Below are positions 9,940 to 18,406 of a stretch of DNA of 64,000 bases, in pieces. Source of the stretch: Limnohabitans sp. B9-3 (GTDB taxonomy: Bacteria > Pseudomonadota > Gammaproteobacteria > Burkholderiales > Burkholderiaceae_C); assembly GCF_002778325.1 (NCBI RefSeq), contig NZ_NESI01000001.1:248001-312000 (forward strand), given 5' to 3'. The translations under genes were made by a program, and so were the position numbers. The first letter of the stretch is position 1. Every line of letters starts with the position of its first letter. Under the pieces are notes generated by a model. The model was not told the origin of the DNA. It made no database searches and saw only the letters and a list, made by a program, of their open reading frames with translations.

Positions 9940-10860
9940 ATGTCTTTTGCCCCTCTTGCCTTGACGCCGCGCACTGCGGCGTTGTTGTTAATTCCACCAC
10001 TTTTGTGGGCCGGCAACGCCATCGTCGGCCGCTTGGTTCACGAGCTGATTCCGCCGCTCACGCTCAACTTTTTTCGTTGGGTATTGGCGTTTGTCTTGCT
10101 ACTGCCCATCGCCAACCAAGCCTTGCGTGCCAGCAGCCCACTCTGGTCGCATTGGCGGCGATACGCCTTGCTCGGGCTGCTGGGCGTGGGCGGCTACAAC
10201 AGCCTGCAGTACTTGGCCTTGCAAACCTCCACGCCCATCAACGTGACCTTGGTGGCATCGAGCACACCGGTGTTCATGCTGGTATTGGGTGCCCTGTTTT
10301 TCAAACAAACCATTCGCAAACGGCAAATTTTCGGCGCGGTGCTGTCCATTGCCGGCGTGCTGTTGGTGCTGTGCCGTGGCCAGTGGCAAGCCTTGACCCA
10401 AGTACAGCTGGTGCTGGGTGATGTGTTTGTGTTGATCGCCACCGCCTGCTGGGCTTGGTACAGCTGGCTGTTGGCGCAAACCACTGAGCCCACCGAGGTG
10501 CGCGGCAACTGGGCTTATTTTTTGATGGCACAAATGGCCTTTGGCCTGAGTTGGTCGGGCTTGTTCACGGCTGCCGAGTGGACGGGCTTCACAGGCCTCA
10601 CCGACGCGCACATCGTGTGGGGATGGCCGCTGGTGGCCGCGCTGGTCTACGTGGCTGTCGGGCCTGCTTTATTGGCCTACCGCTGCTGGGGCTTGGGCGT
10701 GCAACGCGTGGGCCCCAACATCGCTGGCTTCTTTGCCAACCTCACCCCCGTGTTTGCCGCCACGATGTCCGCGTTGGCCTTGGGTGAGTTGCCTCAGATT
10801 TACCACGCGGCCGCCTTTGTGATGATCATTGGCGGCATCGTGGTGTCCTCGCGGAAGTAA
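9940..10860 (+). CDS. EamA-family (DMT) transporter
   Basis: 306 residues from the ATG at 9940 (MSFAPLALTP); the frame extends upstream but without membrane character. About ten hydrophobic segments in two EamA repeats are visible, beginning LLLIPPLLWAGNAIVGR. Members of the drug/metabolite transporter superfamily export or import small metabolites such as amino acids; this one has no diagnostic substrate feature. It is one of four EamA genes in this window, two of them close by at 11.7 and 14.5 kb. Confidence 0.9.
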   Translation: MSFAPLALTPRTAALLLIPPLLWAGNAIVGRLVHELIPPLTLNFFRWVLAFVLLLPIANQALRASSPLWSHWRRYALLGLLGVGGYNSLQYLALQTSTPINVTLVASSTPVFMLVLGALFFKQTIRKRQIFGAVLSIAGVLLVLCRGQWQALTQVQLVLGDVFVLIATACWAWYSWLLAQTTEPTEVRGNWAYFLMAQMAFGLSWSGLFTAAEWTGFTGLTDAHIVWGWPLVAALVYVAVGPALLAYRCWGLGVQRVGPNIAGFFANLTPVFAATMSALALGELPQIYHAAAFVMIIGGIVVSSRK

Positions 10861-10889
10861 CCCACACGACGGATTAAGTTGTGAGGGTT
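10859..10889. terminator. Possible weak terminator hairpin
   Basis: AACCCACACGA can pair with TTGTGAGGGTT (one mismatch and a G-T pair), with a nine-base loop, directly after the stop codon of the EamA gene and before the end of the convergent SDR gene. There is no clear T-run, so its role as a terminator is uncertain. Confidence 0.35.
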
Positions 10890-10909
10890 AATTCCCGAGG
10901 GCTGAGGTT

Positions 10910-11704
10910 TTAGTAAGTGCCTGAGTAAGCACCACCGTCGGTCAAGATGTTTTGACCGGTGATGTAGCTCGCTTGGGCGGAACACAAAAATGCGCAGGTG
11001 TCGCCAAACTCTTGCGGATTGCCAAAGCGCAATGCAGGAATGGTTTTCTTGCGGGCTTCGGCAATGGTTTCAATCGACTGACCTGTTTTCTCAGACGCGC
11101 CCTTCATGGTGCCCTTCAAGCGGTCGGTGTCGAACGCGCCGGGCAACAGGTTGTTGATGGTGACGTTGTTCGAAGCCAGTTTTTGCGTGCGTGCCACGCC
11201 CGCCACAAAACCCGTCAAGCCCGAGCGTGCGCCGTTGGACAGACCCAAGATGTCGATGGGTGCCTTCACTGCGCTGGACGTGATGTTGATCACACGACCA
11301 AAGCCGCGATCGGCCATACCGTCCACGGTGGCTTTGATGAGCTCAATCGGGGTGAGCATATTGGCGTCGACCGCCTTGATCCACGCGTCACGGTCCCAGG
11401 TACGGAAGTCGCCAGGGGGCGGACCACCGGCGTTGGTCACCACGATGTCGAAGTTTTTACCGGGGCCACCCGCGACCGACCAAATGGCCTCTCGCCCTTC
11501 GACCGTGGTGATGTCCACCGCCACCGCAAGAATCGTGGTGCCCAACTTACGCAGCTCCACCGCCGCAGCCTCCAAGGCCTCAGCGCCGCGCGCCACGATG
11601 ACCACGTTGGCACCCTCACGCGCCAACGAATGCGCACAGCCCAAACCGAGGCCCTTGCTTGCGCCGCCCACCAATGCCCATTTACCTTTGATTCCTAAAT
11701 CCAT
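10910..11704 (-). CDS. Atypical short-chain dehydrogenase/reductase
   Basis: 264 residues from the ATG at 11704, which overlaps the stop of the upstream gene by one base (TGATG), suggesting translational coupling. The nucleotide-binding glycine motif is GGASKGLGLG and the NAG motif is present as TNAGGPPPGD. However, the place of the catalytic YxxxK reads S-N-G-A-R (in LGLSNGARSGL), so both the tyrosine and the lysine are replaced, while the upstream serine (ITSSAV) remains. This matches a known atypical FabG-like SDR subgroup of uncertain activity. It is the second gene of a pair with an EamA transporter. Confidence 0.88.
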   Translation of the reverse strand: MDLGIKGKWALVGGASKGLGLGCAHSLAREGANVVIVARGAEALEAAAVELRKLGTTILAVAVDITTVEGREAIWSVAGGPGKNFDIVVTNAGGPPPGDFRTWDRDAWIKAVDANMLTPIELIKATVDGMADRGFGRVINITSSAVKAPIDILGLSNGARSGLTGFVAGVARTQKLASNNVTINNLLPGAFDTDRLKGTMKGASEKTGQSIETIAEARKKTIPALRFGNPQEFGDTCAFLCSAQASYITGQNILTDGGAYSGTY

Positions 11705-12612
11705 CACTTCGCTCCATACTTTGAAACAACAAACACACCACCCAACACCAGCAGGGTTCCCACCCCGATCCATGCGTTGAGTGGCTCACCCAAAACCCAC
11801 ACGCCAAGCGCGATGGTGGCCATTGGCCCAATCATGCCTGTTTGCGCCGTCAAGGCCGCACCAATGCGCTCAATGGCCATCATGACCATCAGGACAGGCG
11901 CCACGGTACAAGCCACCGCATTCAACGCGGCCAACCACAGAACCTCCTGTGGCACATCGGCGGCCGACAAAGGCCGCAACAACAAAAACTGAACAATACA
12001 ACAGACACACGCCACGCTGGTGGTCCAGCCCACCAAACGCATGGCCCCAATGCGCTGCACCAATTGGCCGCTGTAAATCAAGTAGATGGCGTAAGTCAAC
12101 GCACTGGCCAGCACCAGCGAACCACCCAAAACCACATCCGTCCCCGCCACGTTGAGCTCATGCGAAAACACCAACAACACACCGCTGTAGCTCAAGCCCA
12201 TGGCCCACATACGCAGGGGCTGAATGGGTTTCTTGAAAAACAACCAACCGAGCACCACCACCATCGTGGGGTTGAGATACAGAATGAGCCGCTCCAAGCT
12301 GGCCGTGATGTATTGCAGCCCCAAAAAATCCAAAAAGCTCGACAGGTAATAACCCACAAACCCCAACGCCATGATGCTCACCGCATCGCGCCGCGTCAGC
12401 GGGTTGGCCTTGGCGTGCGCTTGGCGCTCCGCCCATAACCCCAAGCCCACAAAAAACGGCAACGCAATCAACATGCGCAGCATCACCACGGTCACGGCGT
12501 CGACACCATATCGGTAAGACAGTTTGACGATGATGGCCTTGCCACTGAAGGCGATGGCACCTGCCGCAGCGAGTAACAACCCCGAAAAAACGGGACGCGA
12601 AGAAAAGGTCAT
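11704..12612 (-). CDS. EamA-family (DMT) transporter
   Basis: 302 residues with about ten membrane segments in two EamA repeats, starting LLLAAAGAIAFSGKAIIVKLSYRYG. The first repeat contains the family's typical ALPFFVGLGLW. It is the promoter-proximal gene of a two-gene unit with the atypical SDR and is divergent from the KefB-like antiporter. The linkage to an oxidoreductase suggests a shared small-molecule substrate, but nothing identifies it. Confidence 0.88.
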   Translation of the reverse strand: MTFSSRPVFSGLLLAAAGAIAFSGKAIIVKLSYRYGVDAVTVVMLRMLIALPFFVGLGLWAERQAHAKANPLTRRDAVSIMALGFVGYYLSSFLDFLGLQYITASLERLILYLNPTMVVVLGWLFFKKPIQPLRMWAMGLSYSGVLLVFSHELNVAGTDVVLGGSLVLASALTYAIYLIYSGQLVQRIGAMRLVGWTTSVACVCCIVQFLLLRPLSAADVPQEVLWLAALNAVACTVAPVLMVMMAIERIGAALTAQTGMIGPMATIALGVWVLGEPLNAWIGVGTLLVLGGVFVVSKYGAK

Positions 12613-12698
12613 GAAGGACGCAAAGGTCTAGGGTAAATCTGGAGTTTATGTGAGGGCAATCCAGAGCCTTGTCGCAAACGCTCGGTACCATTGGAAAC

Positions 12699-14459
12699 AT
12701 GTCATCGTTAGAACTCACCCTCCTCTATTTATGCGCTGCGGTTGTCAGCGTGGTGGGTTGCCGACTGATGCATTTGCCTGCCATGTTGGGCTACTTATTT
12801 GCTGGCGTGGTGATCGGCCCGAACGCCTTGGCGCTGGCCAAAGACTCGGTAGCGGTCGAGCATTTGGCAGAGTTTGGCGTGGTATTTTTGATGTTCGTCA
12901 TCGGCTTGGAGTTCAACCTGCCCAAGCTCATGCGCATGCGCAAGCTGGTGTTTGGTTTGGGGCTGGGCCAAGTGGTGTTGACCCTGATCGGTGCGCTGTT
13001 GTTGAACATCGCGATCGGTCTGGCCATTCGACAGTTCGGGCAAAGTTGGCAGGTCAGTTGGCAAACCGCATTGGCCTTGGGCAGTGCCATGGCCATGTCG
13101 AGCACGGCGATTGTGGTCAAACTCATGTCCGACCGCATCGAGATGGAATCACCGCACGGCCAACGCGTGATGGGCGTGTTGCTGTTTCAAGATTTGGCCG
13201 TGGTGCCGCTGCTGGTGTTGATTCCTGCCTTGGCCGACATGGCCGACAACAACCTCTGGCGCGTGCTGGGCATCGCCCTGCTCAAAGCAAGCGTGTTGGT
13301 AGGCTTGCTGCTTTGGGGCGGCCAGCGGGTGATGCGCAAATGGCTCAACTTGGTGGCACGACGCAAGAGCGACGAGCTGTTCATGCTCAACCTCTTGTTC
13401 ATGACCTTGGGCTTGGCTTGGCTGACCGAACTGGCCGGCTTATCCCTCGCCATGGGCGCGTTCTTGGCCGGCATGTTGATTGCCGAAACCGATTTCAAGC
13501 ATCAAGTGGAAGCCGACATTCGACCTTTCCACGACGTGCTGCTGGGCCTGTTCTTCATCACCATCGGCATGAAGTTGGACTGGGAAGTGATTCACGACAG
13601 CTGGGGCTGGGTGCTGCTGCTCAGCGTGGTGCCGGTGTTGCTCAAAGCAGGCTTGGTATTTGGCTTAGCGCGTCTGCAAGGGGCGGCGGCGGGTGTGAGT
13701 TTGCGCACGGCCATCTATTTGGCACAAGCTGGCGAGTTTGGCTTTGTGCTGCTGTCCTTGAGTGCGCAAAACGCGTTGATTCCTGCTGAGTGGATGAGCC
13801 CTATCTTGGCCTCGATGGTGCTCTCGATGATTGCCACGCCATTTTTGGTGATGAATGCCGACCGCATCGTCAACCGCCTCATCAGCAACGATTGGCTCAT
13901 GCAGTCCCTCGCGCTCACGGGCATGGCGCAGCGCACATTAAAAACAGAAAACCACGTCATCGTCTGCGGCTATGGTCGTTGCGGCCACAGCTTGGTGGAC
14001 TTGTTCAAATCTGAGGGCATCGCTTACGTGGCCCTCGACTCCGACCCCGACAAAGTGCAGGCGGGTCGCAGCGCAGGCAACCTCGTTGAGTTTGGCGACG
14101 CCACGCGTCTGGCCAGCCTGATGTCTGCCGGTCTGGTGCGTGCCTCGGCCGTGGTGGTGACTTACCCCGACACGCCCTCGGCCCTGAAAGTGCTGGCCTG
14201 GGCCACTGAGCACGCGCCGCAAGTGCCTGTGATTGTGCGCACCCACGACGACCACGACTTAGAGCGACTGCGCGCCGCAGGGGCGGCCGAAGTGGTCCCC
14301 GAGGTGCTGGAAGGCAGCCTGATGCTGGCGAGCCAAACTTTGGCCCATATTGGCATTCCGCTCAAACGTGTGATCCGCTTGGTCCAAGGCCAGCGTATGA
14401 CGCGCTACGCCATGATGCGCGACGCCGTTCCCCCCGCAGACGACGCACCTGCACCTTGA
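12699..14459 (+). CDS. KefB/KefC-type cation:proton antiporter (CPA2)
   Basis: 586 residues from the ATG at 12699; a TTG start 30 bases upstream is possible. The first ~380 residues form about twelve membrane segments of a CPA2 exchanger (MLGYLFAGVVIGPNALAL, VFLMFVIGLEF). A cytoplasmic TrkA-N Rossmann domain follows with VIVCGYGRCGHSLVDLF and VALDSDPDKV. Such proteins exchange K+ (or Na+) for H+ and are gated by nucleotide or glutathione adducts. No separate KefF/KefG ancillary subunit is adjacent. The gene stands alone, divergent from the EamA/SDR pair. Confidence 0.93.
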   Translation: MSSLELTLLYLCAAVVSVVGCRLMHLPAMLGYLFAGVVIGPNALALAKDSVAVEHLAEFGVVFLMFVIGLEFNLPKLMRMRKLVFGLGLGQVVLTLIGALLLNIAIGLAIRQFGQSWQVSWQTALALGSAMAMSSTAIVVKLMSDRIEMESPHGQRVMGVLLFQDLAVVPLLVLIPALADMADNNLWRVLGIALLKASVLVGLLLWGGQRVMRKWLNLVARRKSDELFMLNLLFMTLGLAWLTELAGLSLAMGAFLAGMLIAETDFKHQVEADIRPFHDVLLGLFFITIGMKLDWEVIHDSWGWVLLLSVVPVLLKAGLVFGLARLQGAAAGVSLRTAIYLAQAGEFGFVLLSLSAQNALIPAEWMSPILASMVLSMIATPFLVMNADRIVNRLISNDWLMQSLALTGMAQRTLKTENHVIVCGYGRCGHSLVDLFKSEGIAYVALDSDPDKVQAGRSAGNLVEFGDATRLASLMSAGLVRASAVVVTYPDTPSALKVLAWATEHAPQVPVIVRTHDDHDLERLRAAGAAEVVPEVLEGSLMLASQTLAHIGIPLKRVIRLVQGQRMTRYAMMRDAVPPADDAPAP

Positions 14460-14546
14460 GCGTCCAGTTTGAACGCCATGTGTTGCAAACACTGGCGTAA
14501 CACAAGCGACTGCCCCCGCCAGCCCGCTGACTTAAAGTGGTCAGCA

Positions 14547-15500
14547 ATGAAGATTTCTTTCTTGCGACGCCTGACGTGGGCCAAGCACCAAACCCACCGC
14601 AAAGCGCAGCGCCTGCCTGCGGCATGGCAAGGCATGTGGTGGATGGCCCTAGGCGGCTTGATGTTCTCGCTGCTCAACACCATCGCCCGTGCCATCGCCC
14701 TGGAGATGGACCCCTTCCAAACCCAGTTTCTGCGCTACCTCTTTGGTTTGCTGGTCATGCTGCCCTTCGTCTGGCGGGCGGGCTTCAAAGCCTATTGGCC
14801 CAAAGACATGAAGGGTCAGTTCTGGCGCGGCGGCGTGCACACCTTAGGCCTGATGTTGTGGTTCATCGCCCTGCCACGCATTCCGCTGGCCGACATGACG
14901 GCCATCGGCTTCACCGGACCGATCTTCATCATGATCGGTGCGGGTTTGTTTTTGGGCGAGTCCATGCACCGCGACCGATGGGTGGCATCGCTGATTGGCT
15001 TTGCGGGTGTGCTGGTGGTGGTACTGCCCAAACTCTCAGGCGAAGGCGGCTGGTACCACTTGGTCATGCTGGCTTCGGCGCCGGTGTTTGCCGCGTCCTT
15101 CTTGATCACCAAAGCTCTGACCCGGTATGAAAACGCGGGCGTGATCGTGCTGTGGCAAGCCTTGACCGTCACCCTGCTGAGCTTTCCCCTCGCATTGCCG
15201 CACTGGCAAGACCCCAGTGCGTGGCAATGGGTGGGCTTTTTTGTCGCGGGCATTTTGGGCACCACGGGCCATTACTGCCTCACGCGGGCTTTTGCAATGG
15301 CCGATATTTCAGCCACCCAATCACTGCGTTTTCTCGACTTGGTGTGGGCCTCCATCATGGGATGGCTGGTGTTTGCCGACGTGCCCAGTCAATCCACCTG
15401 GCTGGGTGCCTTGGTGATTTTGATGGCCACGGTTTGGATTGCGCGGCGCGAAGGTCGCCGCCCGGTCAAGCAGACTAACCCAAAAACGCCTGCCACTTGA
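14547..15500 (+). CDS. EamA-family (DMT) transporter
   Basis: 317 residues from the ATG at 14547 (MKISFLRRLTW); the upstream open stretch is rich in Cys/Arg/Pro and does not look coding. Ten membrane segments, with GMWWMALGGLMFSLLNTIAR at the start and FVAGILGTTGHYCLTRAFA in the second repeat, typical of RhaT/EamA-like permeases. It starts 87 bases downstream of the antiporter gene on the same strand and ends in a 26-base tail-to-tail overlap with the acidic-protein gene. Substrate unknown. Confidence 0.9.
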   Translation: MKISFLRRLTWAKHQTHRKAQRLPAAWQGMWWMALGGLMFSLLNTIARAIALEMDPFQTQFLRYLFGLLVMLPFVWRAGFKAYWPKDMKGQFWRGGVHTLGLMLWFIALPRIPLADMTAIGFTGPIFIMIGAGLFLGESMHRDRWVASLIGFAGVLVVVLPKLSGEGGWYHLVMLASAPVFAASFLITKALTRYENAGVIVLWQALTVTLLSFPLALPHWQDPSAWQWVGFFVAGILGTTGHYCLTRAFAMADISATQSLRFLDLVWASIMGWLVFADVPSQSTWLGALVILMATVWIARREGRRPVKQTNPKTPAT

Positions 15501-15882
15501 GCAGCGCGTCTTTCACGACGGCCAAGCTGAAACGGCCCTCGGGTTGGTCCCACCAGTCGGTGTCTTCAGGGCCGATATTGCTGGCATTGAACTGAACACC
15601 CTCTGGGGTGAGGTTCACACACCACGCATCGCCATCGGCAAACCACTGCGGGCAAGTACCTGCTTCTAAATCAGCCACCGCCTCCACGATTTCTTGGCAA
15701 CGCTCAGGGTCATCCACATCGCTGGCGAGCCAACTGCAGATGAAGCGGTTCATCGGGTGCGATTCATCCACCGTTGCATCGGGTTGGTCGTCGGGCGTCC
15801 ATTCGCAAAAGGGATAAAACACGCTGGCGGCAGAGCTGCCAGGAACGGGCAATTGTTCGGCGTCAAAAAAATGAAAAGGCAT
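15475..15882 (-). CDS. Acidic protein of unknown function, candidate partner of the EndoU RNase
   Basis: 135 residues from the ATG at 15882, which has AGGA about seven bases upstream; a longer frame exists but lacks such a site. The protein is strikingly acidic: 25 Asp/Glu against 5 Lys/Arg, with no signal peptide or membrane segment. The C-terminal part (FADGDAWCVNLTPEGVQF ... VVKDALLKWQAFL) has the look of small UPF0231/YacL-like or immunity-type folds, but I cannot place it. It begins 16 bases after the stop of a predicted secreted EndoU nuclease, so a role as its cytosolic inhibitor is an inference from position and charge. Confidence 0.75.
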   Translation of the reverse strand: MPFHFFDAEQLPVPGSSAASVFYPFCEWTPDDQPDATVDESHPMNRFICSWLASDVDDPERCQEIVEAVADLEAGTCPQWFADGDAWCVNLTPEGVQFNASNIGPEDTDWWDQPEGRFSLAVVKDALLKWQAFLG

Positions 15883-15898
15883 GGTGCGTCCTGTCGCG

Positions 15899-16408
15899 TT
15901 ATTGACGTTTGCTGTAAACGGGGTAAGCCGTGACGCGTGGGGCCAAGTAGCCCTCCACACGCACGCCGCTGGGGGTCAAAGCGCTCCACTTCTCCCCTTT
16001 TTGGGTTTTGGTCGGGCTGTTCCAAGCGGCATCTAACTCGGTGGTGATGCGCTCAGCCGTCCAGTCCTTGGGAAACATGGTGTTGAGCATGGGCTGACCG
16101 TTGCGGTCGTTTTTGGTCAGCCATTGACCGGGCTTCTTGGGATCGGCCATTTGCACATGGGCGCGGTACACGCCGGTGGCATCGGGGGCCGACTCGCTGC
16201 CGGGCACGATGCGCACATCGCCTTTCAGCAAACTGTGGCCGCCGGTGGGCTCACCCGTGCGACGGTTGAAGTCGGCGCCAATGATGTGCGCCATGTCAAT
16301 CGGGCTGTTGGGGCTGAATGCCAACGCGGGGCTGAGGACGCCCAAGCCCATCAGGCCCAAAACGGCGGCGAGCGTCAACTGACGTCCCCATGAATGCAGC
16401 AATGCCAT
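15899..16408 (-). CDS. Predicted secreted EndoU-type ribonuclease
   Basis: 169 residues with a Sec signal peptide (hydrophobic stretch 11-30, likely cleavage ALA|FS). The mature part reads like a bacterial EndoU domain: MAHIIGADFNRRTGEPTGGHSLLKGD supplies two histidines (H41, H58) in EndoU-like spacing, MFPKDWTAERITTEL is the family's FPxxW motif, and the end has the TAYP motif. EndoU enzymes cleave RNA at uridines by metal-independent chemistry and are best known as toxin domains of CdiA and similar exported proteins. Here the domain is stand-alone with its own export signal. It lies 78 bases downstream of ggt and 16 bases upstream of the acidic protein. Domain call is moderately firm; toxin use is inference. 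Confidence 0.78.
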   Translation of the reverse strand: MALLHSWGRQLTLAAVLGLMGLGVLSPALAFSPNSPIDMAHIIGADFNRRTGEPTGGHSLLKGDVRIVPGSESAPDATGVYRAHVQMADPKKPGQWLTKNDRNGQPMLNTMFPKDWTAERITTELDAAWNSPTKTQKGEKWSALTPSGVRVEGYLAPRVTAYPVYSKRQ

Positions 16409-16486
16409 CGCTTACCTTTGAATGTGTGAATGAAGAGGCACTGAGTTTAGGTGACAGACGCAACACAATCTGGTCGGACACCGCGC

Positions 16487-18406
16487 TCATTCGCCCAAAG
16501 CCACACCTTCGCGCCGTGGGTCGGCCGCACCGATCCACACCGAGCGGCCATCACGCTGCTGACGCATCACCACATGCACGCCGCTGGTCAGCGCTTGGGT
16601 GCGCACCTCGGTGCCGCGTGCACGCAAAGCGTCGACCGCGCTAGCGCTGAATCGCCCAGACTCCAGCACCAAGGGTCCGCCCAGCGAGCCGAAATTGGGG
16701 CTATCTAACGCCGCTTGGGGCGACCAGCCTTGTTGCAACACACCCAACAAGGTTTTGGTGGTGAAGTGAATGATCATCGGGCCACCGGGGCTACCCAAAC
16801 TCATGCGTAACTGGCCCGTGGATTTGTCAAAGACCAAGGTCGGCGACATCGAAGAACGCGGGCGCTTGCCGGGCTGCACACGGTTAGCCACCAGACGTCC
16901 TTGGGCGTCGCGTGGCACAAAGCTGAAGTCGGTCAATTCGTTGTTGAGCAAAAAGCCTTTCACCATTTGCCGAGCCCCAAAGGCGTCTTCGATGGTTGTG
17001 GTCATGGCCACCGCGCGGCCCTGTGCATCCACGATGCTGAGGTGAGACGTGCCCACTTCGGGTTGCTCAACCATCGAGGAGAAGTCTTGCCCAGCACGGG
17101 GCACGGGCTCGCCGGGGGCCACTTGCGCAGCGGCCACGGGCTTGATCAATTGGGCACGCGACTTCAAATAATCAGGCTGCAACAAGCTCTGCCAGTCGCC
17201 GCCCGGTGGGGTGACAAAATCAGGATCGGCCACGTAGTGGGCTCGGTCGGCAAAGGCCAGGCGCGAGGCCTCGTTGTAAGCGTAAATCCAAGAGACATCC
17301 GGCCCGCTCGCTGACCAAGACTGTCCCGCCAAGGCGGTATGAGGCAACATGCCCAAGATTTGCGCCATCACGAGCGTGCCCGAACTTGGAGGCGGCGCGC
17401 CGCAGATGCGGTACTGAACTGCAGCGCTAGGCAAAAGGCGGCTGATGATGCCAGCTTGAACTGTGGCTGTGGCTGTGGCTGTGGCTGTGGCTTGAGCTGC
17501 GCCAGTGCCAGTGAGGTCTGCGGATAGGTCAAAGCACAAAGGGACCCGCAATTTGGTTTGGTAGTTCGCCAAATCCCTCAACTGCAAACGCCCAGGATTG
17601 CTGGGGTGCTGCTGCACTTTGTCCACGATGGCTTGCGCCACCTCGCCGGTATAAAACGCGGACACGCCCTCCGTGGCGATGCGCTGCAAGACATCTGCCA
17701 ATTCAGGATTTCGCAATACATAGCCAACAGGATGAGGATCCAACGGGGCTTGCGCTTGGTAAAAATAAGCACGGGCCACGGGGTCCAAGCGCAAATAAGC
17801 ATCGGCCTTGAGTTGCTCATGCAGGCGTGGGCTGATGGCAAAGCCTTGGCGAGCCAAACGAATGGCAGGCTCAAACAATCGCGGCCACGGCAAAACGCCA
17901 TGCTGCCGATGCGCCTGCGCCAGCATGTGCAACACACCCGGTGTGCCCACAGAGCGCCCGCCCACCACAGCCTTGTGAAAGGCCAAGGGCCGACCGGCAT
18001 CGTCGAGCAAAGCATCTTCAGTCACCGCAGCTGGCGCGGTTTCGCGGCCATCAAACACTTGCACGTTGGCGCCTGCCGCGTGAACCAAAAATGCACCGCC
18101 CCCTATCCCGCTAGACTGCGGCTCCACCAAGCCCAACACCATTTGCACAGCCACGGCCGCATCAACCGCCGAGCCACCGGCTTGCAGCATCTCTAAGCCG
18201 GCTTGGGTGGCCAAGGGATGTGCGGCAGCAACGGCAAAGCGCTGGCTGACCACCTCGGTTTTGGGCGTGTAGCCAGTGGCGATTTCTGGCTGCAACGGTG
18301 CCGATGATGCGGCCGCAACAGAGCTTCGTTCAGACGGCAGAGACCACGCCTGGCACCCCATCAACACCAGCAGCGCCAAAACAGAGGCGATGCGCGACAC
18401 GTGCAT
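16487..18406 (-). CDS. ggt: Gamma-glutamyltransferase, lipoprotein type
   Basis: 639 residues. GGT autocleaves at a threonine and hydrolyses or transfers the gamma-glutamyl group of glutathione and related peptides. The N-terminus has a lipobox (LVLMGC, Cys18), so it is probably anchored in the envelope. The propeptide part ends at the catalytic Thr in VGTSHLSIVD, followed by NNELTDFSF, RSSMSPTLVF and GSPGGP, all family motifs. Before the cleavage site a tandem hexamer encodes an Ala-Thr repeat. Its start codon overlaps the stop of the next gene upstream by one base, so the two GGTs are translated from one transcript. Confidence 0.93.
   Translation of the reverse strand: MHVSRIASVLALLVLMGCQAWSLPSERSSVAAASSAPLQPEIATGYTPKTEVVSQRFAVAAAHPLATQAGLEMLQAGGSAVDAAVAVQMVLGLVEPQSSGIGGGAFLVHAAGANVQVFDGRETAPAAVTEDALLDDAGRPLAFHKAVVGGRSVGTPGVLHMLAQAHRQHGVLPWPRLFEPAIRLARQGFAISPRLHEQLKADAYLRLDPVARAYFYQAQAPLDPHPVGYVLRNPELADVLQRIATEGVSAFYTGEVAQAIVDKVQQHPSNPGRLQLRDLANYQTKLRVPLCFDLSADLTGTGAAQATATATATATVQAGIISRLLPSAAVQYRICGAPPPSSGTLVMAQILGMLPHTALAGQSWSASGPDVSWIYAYNEASRLAFADRAHYVADPDFVTPPGGDWQSLLQPDYLKSRAQLIKPVAAAQVAPGEPVPRAGQDFSSMVEQPEVGTSHLSIVDAQGRAVAMTTTIEDAFGARQMVKGFLLNNELTDFSFVPRDAQGRLVANRVQPGKRPRSSMSPTLVFDKSTGQLRMSLGSPGGPMIIHFTTKTLLGVLQQGWSPQAALDSPNFGSLGGPLVLESGRFSASAVDALRARGTEVRTQALTSGVHVVMRQQRDGRSVWIGAADPRREGVALGE
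17461..17490. repeat. Tandem hexanucleotide repeat inside ggt
   Basis: Five exact copies of CTGTGG on the plus strand, read on the minus strand as alternating Ala-Thr codons in the gamma-glutamyltransferase. Hexamers keep frame, so slippage would only lengthen or shorten the Ala-Thr tract, which lies in the large subunit before the catalytic threonine. Confidence 0.9.

Noticed and set aside
12650-13789. 379-codon open frame in another frame of the antiporter gene
   Set aside because: The composition is Gly/Arg/His rich without motifs; the KefB-like frame is clearly the real one.
17461-17490. CRISPR-like repeat
   Set aside because: It is a short pure hexamer inside a coding frame, with no spacers.
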